Position numbers and translations under genes: made by a program
The notes under the pieces: generated by a model
What the model was told of the DNA's origin: nothing
Seen by the model: the letters and a program-made list of their open reading frames with translations, nothing else
Databases searched by the model: none
DNA from: Moraxella atlantae NBRC 14588
GTDB lineage: Bacteria; Pseudomonadota; Gammaproteobacteria; Pseudomonadales; Moraxellaceae
Length of the DNA: 64,000 nucleotides
NCBI RefSeq assembly: GCF_001591265.1
Contig: NZ_BCUL01000008.1
Span: forward strand, 1 to 64,000
Direction of reading: 5' to 3'
Part shown: one piece after another, positions 59,273 to 64,000 of the stretch
Numbering within the stretch: the first letter of the stretch is position 1
Layout: each line of letters begins with the position of its first letter

Positions 59273-60787
59273 ATGTTTGAGACGCTCACCGAACGCCTAT
59301 CCACCAGCCTACGCAACATCTCAGGCACGGGGCAACTGACCGAAGACAACATCAAAGACACCTTGCGTGAGGTGCGTATGGCGTTATTAGAGGCGGATGT
59401 TGCCTTGCCCGTCACGCGTGATTTTGTCGCCCGTGTCAAGGAAAAAGCATTGGGGCAGGCGGTGCTCAAAGAGCTTGCCCCAGGGCAGGCGTTTGTCAAA
59501 ATCGTCTACGACGAGCTCACCGACATGATGGGCAGCGCCAACCAAAGCCTTGAGATGACAGGCAAGCCACCAGTTGTCTATTTGTTGGCAGGCTTGCAAG
59601 GTGCAGGTAAAACCACCACCGCAGGCAAGTTAGCCAAGCTTTTGCAAACCAAACACAAGAAAAAAGTCATGTTGGTGTCAGCAGACGTGTATCGCCCTGC
59701 TGCCATCAAGCAGCTTGAGCAAGTCGCCAGTCAAGTCGGCGCAAGCTTTGTACCCTCTGATGCCAGCGAAGACCCGATTACCATTGCCAAGCGTGCCATC
59801 GAGCAAGCAAAAATCCAGTACCAAGACATTCTCATCATCGACACGGCAGGGCGGTTACACATCGATGACACGATGATGGACGAAATCAAAGCCCTAACTG
59901 CCGCCGTCAATCCATCTGAGACACTGTTTGTTGTCGATGCCATGACAGGGCAGGACGCCGCCAACACCGCCAAAGCCTTCAACGATGCCTTGCCGCTGAC
60001 GGGCGTGATTTTGACCAAAACTGACGGCGATGCGCGCGGTGGGGCAGCATTGTCCGTGCGTGCCATCACAGGCAAACCGATTAAGTTTTTGGGACGTGGA
60101 GAAAAGCTGGACGCGCTTGAGCCCTTTCATCCTGAGCGTATCGCGCAGCGTATCTTGGGCATGGGCGATGTGCTGTCGTTGGTTGAAGAGGTTGAGCAAA
60201 AAATTGACCGCGAAAAAGCCGAAAAAATGGCGCAAAAAATCCAAAAAGGCGGTGAATTTGACCTTGAGGATTTACTGACCCAATTTCAGCAAATGCGTAA
60301 TTTGGGCGGCATGGCAGGCTTTTTGGACAAAATGCCAGGCATGAGCAACGCTGAGGTACAAAAGGCAATCGAAGAATCACGCCCCGAAGACAAAATCAAA
60401 GAAATGGAAGCGCTGATTCACTCAATGACCCCGTATGAACGGCGCAACCCTGACAAAATCAACCCCAGCCGCAAACGCCGTATCGCCGCAGGTGCAGGCA
60501 AAGAGGTGCAGCACGTCAATCAACTGCTCAAACAGCATAAGCAGATGGCAAAAATGATGAAAATGCTGGCAGACCCAAGCGGCATCGAGCGCATGATGAA
60601 AGCCGTACAAGGGCTTGCCAAAGGCATGGGCAGCGGCGGACCATTGTTTGGCGGCAACCAACAAGCTGCCGATGGCAGCGCGGTGCAAATGCCAACCATG
60701 CCCAACGCAGGTGTTAATTTGGGCAATGGTAGCACGCCAAACTTGCCCAATAGCCCCAACAAACCGCGCTTTAAAACACGGTTTTAA
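59273..60787 (+). CDS. ffh: Signal recognition particle protein Ffh
   Basis: GTPase that with 4.5S RNA brings membrane proteins to FtsY. 504 residues: N domain (MFETLTERLSTSLRN), G domain with GLQGAGKTTTAGKLA near 107, DTAGRLHID and TKTDGDARGGAALS, and the Met-rich M domain (QFQQMRNLGGMAGFLDKMPGM; KMMKMLADPSG). A Gly/Asn/Pro tail of about 50 residues follows, longer than in E. coli (453). A CACGGTTTT/AAAACCGTG hairpin spans the stop. Confidence 0.97.
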   Translation: MFETLTERLSTSLRNISGTGQLTEDNIKDTLREVRMALLEADVALPVTRDFVARVKEKALGQAVLKELAPGQAFVKIVYDELTDMMGSANQSLEMTGKPPVVYLLAGLQGAGKTTTAGKLAKLLQTKHKKKVMLVSADVYRPAAIKQLEQVASQVGASFVPSDASEDPITIAKRAIEQAKIQYQDILIIDTAGRLHIDDTMMDEIKALTAAVNPSETLFVVDAMTGQDAANTAKAFNDALPLTGVILTKTDGDARGGAALSVRAITGKPIKFLGRGEKLDALEPFHPERIAQRILGMGDVLSLVEEVEQKIDREKAEKMAQKIQKGGEFDLEDLLTQFQQMRNLGGMAGFLDKMPGMSNAEVQKAIEESRPEDKIKEMEALIHSMTPYERRNPDKINPSRKRRIAAGAGKEVQHVNQLLKQHKQMAKMMKMLADPSGIERMMKAVQGLAKGMGSGGPLFGGNQQAADGSAVQMPTMPNAGVNLGNGSTPNLPNSPNKPRFKTRF

Positions 60788-60802
60788 GCCGTTAAAACCG
60801 TG
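60777..60802 (+). terminator. Hairpin across the ffh stop codon
   Basis: CACGGTTTT (60777-60785) and AAAACCGTG (60794-60802) pair with an 8-base loop; the TAA is inside. No T-tract follows, so it may be an end-stabilising hairpin. Confidence 0.5.
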
Positions 60803-60932
60803 AAACAAGCCATCAGTTGGGCAATAAAAGCCCAATAGTTGGTGCTAAATGATAGGGTGTATTGAGCCAAAAGGTTGGTTGCCAAGCAGCTGACCTTTTG
60901 GCGACACAGCCCCTTGAGCGATAGGAGTGTGC

Positions 60933-61742
60933 GTGACCAAACCTTTTTTAAAATGGGCAGGGGGCAAAGCCAAACTTGTGCCATTTATTGAGGCAAATCT
61001 GCCCAGCCATAAACGTCAGCGTTTGATAGAACCCTTTTGTGGTAGCGGTGCGATGAGTTTTGGCATTGATTTTGACAGTTATTTACTGGCTGACACCAAT
61101 GCCGATCTTATCAATCTGTTTGCCACGTTAAAACACGAAAAACAAGCCTTCATCGATTATGCGCAATCGTTTTTTGTTGATGATAACAACCAAGCCGCGC
61201 GATTTTACGCACTAAGAGAACAGTTTAATCAATCCAGCGACATAGTAGAACGATCAGCGTTATTCATCTACCTAAACCGCCATGCGTACAACGGCTTATG
61301 CCGCTACAATCGTAACGGCATTTTCAATGTGCCGTTTGGCCGATACAAAACGGTTTATTTCCCAGAAGCTGAAATGCAAAATTTCATTGCCAAATCCAGT
61401 CGGATTGAATTGTTGCATGGAGATTTTGCAACCACCTTTGGCAAGATTGAACGCCAAGATTTGGTGTATTGTGACCCACCTTATATACCTTTGAGTCAAA
61501 CCGCGTCATTTACAGCGTATTCAAAAGACGGTTTTGGCTACCACGATCAAGCGCGTTTAGCCCAGCTGGCAAACCAGATGGCAAGCAACACCGAAGGCAT
61601 TTTGATATCAAACCACGACACCGATTTAACCAGAACGCTTTATCAAGGGGCGGATATCAAAACCATAGCTGTTCAGCGCAATATATCTTCAAAAGGCAAC
61701 GGGCGCACCAAAGCCAAAGAAATTTTGGCGATTTTTAAATGA
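60933..61742 (+). CDS. dam: Dam-like DNA adenine methyltransferase (D12 class)
   Basis: N6-adenine methyltransferase of the Dam/DpnM group, expected to methylate GATC. About 269 residues from the GTG at 60933 (AGGAG five bases upstream; GTG at 60927 adds two residues). FLKWAGGKAKL is the AdoMet motif, EPFCGSGAMSFG follows, and catalytic DPPYIPLSQTASFTAYSKDGF lies near 180. AT-richer than its neighbours and placed with a nuclease gene 13 bp downstream, so this is an R-M modification enzyme and probably acquired. Confidence 0.92.
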   Translation: MTKPFLKWAGGKAKLVPFIEANLPSHKRQRLIEPFCGSGAMSFGIDFDSYLLADTNADLINLFATLKHEKQAFIDYAQSFFVDDNNQAARFYALREQFNQSSDIVERSALFIYLNRHAYNGLCRYNRNGIFNVPFGRYKTVYFPEAEMQNFIAKSSRIELLHGDFATTFGKIERQDLVYCDPPYIPLSQTASFTAYSKDGFGYHDQARLAQLANQMASNTEGILISNHDTDLTRTLYQGADIKTIAVQRNISSKGNGRTKAKEILAIFK

Positions 61743-61755
61743 CTTTCAGGTAATC

Positions 61756-62376
61756 ATGGAACGCAAAGAAGCTATTGAAAAAATGCAGGCGTTGAAAGGT
61801 AAAAACCTACATGAGCTTGCATTAGAATACAATGTAACGGTATTAAGCCCACTTGGCAAAGTAAACAAAGGTTGGGCAGGTCATGTAATAGAACGATTTT
61901 TAGAACTGCCTCTAAATTCGGCACAATCACCAAATTTTGGATCATGGGAATTAAAATCAATCCCCATCAAGACTTTAAAAAATGGTAGATTGGCGTTCAA
62001 AGAAACTATGGCAATCACCATGATAGACCCCGTCAATGTTTGCCAAAAAGAATTTGAAGACAGCCATGTACTGGCCAAGCTTAGAAAAGCTGTGGTTGTC
62101 GCTAGAACCGTTGGCTCACATTATAGTGACGCTAGTTTTGTTTATGATATTGTGGAATTTGACCTTGATGAAGGAACGCCGTTGTATGAAGCGGTTAAGG
62201 CTGATTATGACACCGTAAGAAGTGCCCTGCTTGATCCGCAAAGAGGTTTTAACTCACTTACTGGTAGTATGGGCGTGTATATTCAGCCGCGCACCAAAGG
62301 CGCTGGGCATGGCTCAACTTCAAGGGCGTTTTATGCCAGACCGTTATTTTTATCACAATTTATTAAACTCAATTAA
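61756..62376 (+). CDS. MutH/Sau3AI-like restriction endonuclease
   Basis: 206 residues, predicted to cut unmethylated GATC. It aligns by eye with E. coli MutH: KGWAGHVIE (Glu46, MutH Glu56), ELKSIPIKTLKNG (Glu65 and Lys67, MutH Glu77 and Lys79), EDSHVLAKLRKAVVV, and a C-terminal YIQPRTKG-type region. Where MutH has catalytic Asp70 the spacing from Glu46 gives Asn60 (SPNFGSWELK), with two residues fewer before Glu65. Together with the methylase this is a compact type II system. It could instead act in repair like MutH, but no mutS/mutL is near. Confidence 0.85.
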   Translation: MERKEAIEKMQALKGKNLHELALEYNVTVLSPLGKVNKGWAGHVIERFLELPLNSAQSPNFGSWELKSIPIKTLKNGRLAFKETMAITMIDPVNVCQKEFEDSHVLAKLRKAVVVARTVGSHYSDASFVYDIVEFDLDEGTPLYEAVKADYDTVRSALLDPQRGFNSLTGSMGVYIQPRTKGAGHGSTSRAFYARPLFLSQFIKLN

Positions 62377-62433
62377 AAATAAAATACCGATTGTTAGGAA
62401 AATGTTTTCAATGCCGCCGATTATATGCCATTT

Positions 62434-62460
62434 TTGACTAAATAAAGCCTATCTTATAAC
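62434..62460 (+). promoter_or_regulatory. Candidate promoter before the sulfate-binding protein gene
   Basis: TTGACT (62434-62439) and TATAAC (62455-62460), 15-bp spacer, slightly short. An 11-bp tandem duplication TTTGCTCAAAA (62533-62554) follows just before the ribosome site AGGAA. Confidence 0.4.
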
Positions 62461-62567
62461 AAGACAGCCTAATACGATTTGACTATGATGATGCAATCAT
62501 GGGTATCTTGATCAGCCATGATGGTAACATTATTTGCTCAAAATTTGCTCAAAAGGAATTCGGCTGT

Positions 62568-63716
62568 ATGCGCTCACACCCTGTTAGTTTACGTTCAATT
62601 TTTTCAACCACCTTGACAAAACCGCTGCTTGGCTTGACGGCACTAAGCCTTGGCGCATTGGCTTTGACAGGCTGCCCACGCGCGCCCACCCAACGCGCTG
62701 CTGACAATGCGGCGACTCAGACCGCCAGTCAGACTGCCACCAGTGACACCACCACCGCATCAACCAACCCCAATGAAATCCTCAACGTTTCTTATGATGT
62801 GTCACGCGATTTGTATAAAAAATATAACGACTGGTTTAGCCAACAATACAAAACCCAACACAGCACCGCGATTAGTATCAAGCAGTCACATGGTGGCTCA
62901 AGTAAGCAAGCACTTAGTGTCGCCAATGGCTTGCCTGCTGATGTGGTGACGATGAACCAAGGCTCAGACATCGCCATGTTGGTCAAAAAAGGCCTGATTG
63001 ACCCAAATTGGCAAGCCGCACTGCCCAACCAAGCCGTGCCATACACCACCACGATGGTGCTATTGGTGCGCAAGGATAACCCCAAGCACATCAAAGACTG
63101 GGACGACTTGGCGCGCGATGGCGTAAGCGTGGTCATCGCCAACCCAAAAACCAGCGGCACTGCGCGGTATGGTGTGTTAGCCGCCTACGGTTACGCGCTC
63201 AAACACGGCGATGAAACAGCCGCCCAACGTACCTTGCAGCAAATTTTGTCACACGTGGCGACCTATGACAGCGGTGCGCGCGCCGCAACGACGACCTTTG
63301 CCCAGCGGCAAATCGGTGATGTGCTAATTACCACCGAAAACGAAGCGCATATCAGCCAACAGCAGTTTGCCAACGATGGCTTACAAATCGTGTACCCCAG
63401 CTATTCGGTACGGATCAACAACCCTGTCGCCGTCGTCACCGCAGTGACTGACAAGCGCGGTACCACCCAACTGGCGCATGATTATTTGGCTGGACTGTGG
63501 AGCAAACCTGCTCAAACGCTGATGGCAGAGGAATACCTCCGCCCCGTCGATGCTGAGGTATTGGCAAAATTCCGTGACCGCTTCCCCGATATTGCCACGT
63601 TCGATGCCAATGAAACCTTTGGCGATTGGGACACCATCATGGATAAATACTTCAAAGATGGCGCATTATTTGACCAACTTGCCAATCCTGCTAGTCTTGC
63701 CAGTGCGACAAAATAA
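62568..63716 (+). CDS. sbp: Sulfate-binding lipoprotein of an ABC transporter
   Basis: Substrate-binding protein for sulfate or thiosulfate uptake. Start at the ATG 62568, with AGGAA nine bases upstream; 382 residues. Signal peptide with lipobox ALALTGC (Cys about 34), so it is lipid-anchored, unlike soluble Sbp of E. coli. A Thr/Ala/Gln linker precedes the fold: LNVSYDVSRDLYKKYN, KQSHGGSSKQA, NPKTSGTARYGVLAAYGYA and the end RFPDIATFDANETFGDWD. Permease and ATPase genes are not in the window. Confidence 0.93.
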   Translation: MRSHPVSLRSIFSTTLTKPLLGLTALSLGALALTGCPRAPTQRAADNAATQTASQTATSDTTTASTNPNEILNVSYDVSRDLYKKYNDWFSQQYKTQHSTAISIKQSHGGSSKQALSVANGLPADVVTMNQGSDIAMLVKKGLIDPNWQAALPNQAVPYTTTMVLLVRKDNPKHIKDWDDLARDGVSVVIANPKTSGTARYGVLAAYGYALKHGDETAAQRTLQQILSHVATYDSGARAATTTFAQRQIGDVLITTENEAHISQQQFANDGLQIVYPSYSVRINNPVAVVTAVTDKRGTTQLAHDYLAGLWSKPAQTLMAEEYLRPVDAEVLAKFRDRFPDIATFDANETFGDWDTIMDKYFKDGALFDQLANPASLASATK

Positions 63717-63737
63717 CACCTTTAACCATGCCACGAT

Positions 63738-64000
63738 CTAACGTGCGGCAAGACTGTCCAAATCGTGTTGCAGCGCGTCAAAACACACGGAAGTATCAAA
63801 GCCGCGATATTGCAAAAAACGTAACTGACGGGCTTTTTCTTTTGGCGTGGTGGGTACACTTGCGCCAAATTTTTTGACGCGTGTTTCGACGGCAAGCGTC
63901 AGCCAATCGACGTTGGCAGCATCAGACTTAGCAGCATCAGATGCGGCGGTATCAGCCGCTGTGGGTGGGGTATCATCTTGGCTATCAGCTGGGCTAATGG
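63738..64000 (-). CDS. recX: Regulatory protein RecX, 5' end beyond window
   Basis: The minus-strand frame ends at 63738-63740 and is open to the window edge. The C-terminal sequence VKKFGASVPTTPKEKARQLR followed by FLQYRGFDTSVCFDAL is the RecX end, which modulates RecA filaments. It carries an Ala/Asp/Thr-rich insertion (SQDDTPPTAADTAASDAAK) upstream of that. Only the last 87 codons are visible. Confidence 0.85.
   Translation of the reverse strand, partial: ISPADSQDDTPPTAADTAASDAAKSDAANVDWLTLAVETRVKKFGASVPTTPKEKARQLRFLQYRGFDTSVCFDALQHDLDSLAAR

Noticed and set aside
60921-60935. ATG start for the methylase gene
   Set aside because: No ATG precedes KPFLKWAGG; GTG codons at 60927 and 60933 are the only starts, and AGGAG spacing favours 60933.

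Overview
The window is a 64-kb piece of a gammaproteobacterial chromosome, most likely from Moraxellaceae and best fitting Moraxella (an M. osloensis-like organism). This is an inference from gene order (algZ-algR-hemC-hemD, rpsP-rimM-trmD-rplS, dapA-lipoprotein-purC), an AccA lacking its usual N-terminal region, an S19-partner L19 with a long tail, and moderate G+C with many TTTTGGC/GCCAAA-rich stretches. No plasmid or phage backbone is seen. Almost all genes are ordinary housekeeping genes, interrupted by small mobile elements.

Layout: 1-1000 holds an IS4-family transposase cut by the window edge and a fragment of an IS3-family transposase. 1183-4789: glutathione-dependent formaldehyde oxidation (frmA, fghA), a BASS transporter and a YcgN-type cysteine-cluster protein. 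4861-6119: a complete TnpB-only IS200/IS605-type element. 6247-14859: dienelactone hydrolase, mutY, the haem genes hemC/hemD with the AlgZ/AlgR two-component pair, argH, yggX. 15272-17765: rpsP-rimM-trmD-rplS. 18196-21570: dapA, a BamC-like lipoprotein, purC, dapC. 21637-27354: MscS channel, two Nudix hydrolases, FadH, a YbjN-domain protein. 27452-30791: ccmABCDE. 30976-36364: a low-complexity lipoprotein, folA-thyA-lgt, hisF, thrB. 36753-43893: YafJ amidotransferase, histone-deacetylase-like protein, fluoride channel, an aminotransferase, a YdjM-like membrane protein and a lipoprotein nucleotidase. 44013-44249: tRNA-Glu and tRNA-Ala. 44580-55009: DedA, CorC, Lnt, YpfJ, Rho, TrxA, Ppx, AccA. 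55045-60787: TilS, ProC, YggT, YpjD-like, Ffh. 60933-62376: a GATC-type restriction-modification pair. The end holds a sulfate-binding lipoprotein and the 3' part of recX.

The most interesting feature is a family of four 341-342-bp non-autonomous elements (14870, 36361, 38609, 52089) that share both ends with the tnpB element at 4861. Five copies define the ends exactly: insertion follows TTTAT, and the right end is GTCAA. Each small copy carries a conserved promoter-like sequence and several long stems. One stem next to the right end shows compensatory changes between copies (GGTC/GACC against GGTG/CACC), which points to a selected folded RNA or single-strand DNA structure, possibly related to the TnpB guide RNA. 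One copy sits exactly in the thrB stop codon and replaces it with its own TGA; another abuts the T-tract of the rplS terminator.

Other points of interest: a TnpB lacking the usual RuvC-II glutamate, an AlgZ without recognisable ATP-binding motifs, an FNR/Anr-type box in front of ccmE in a ccm cluster that lacks ccmFGH, a three-stem structure behind a lipoprotein gene, a second 189-bp mini-element with CTAG-flanked inverted repeats, a MutH-like endonuclease with Asn where MutH has a catalytic Asp, and repeated 10-18-bp tandem duplications in spacers, mostly just before genes.
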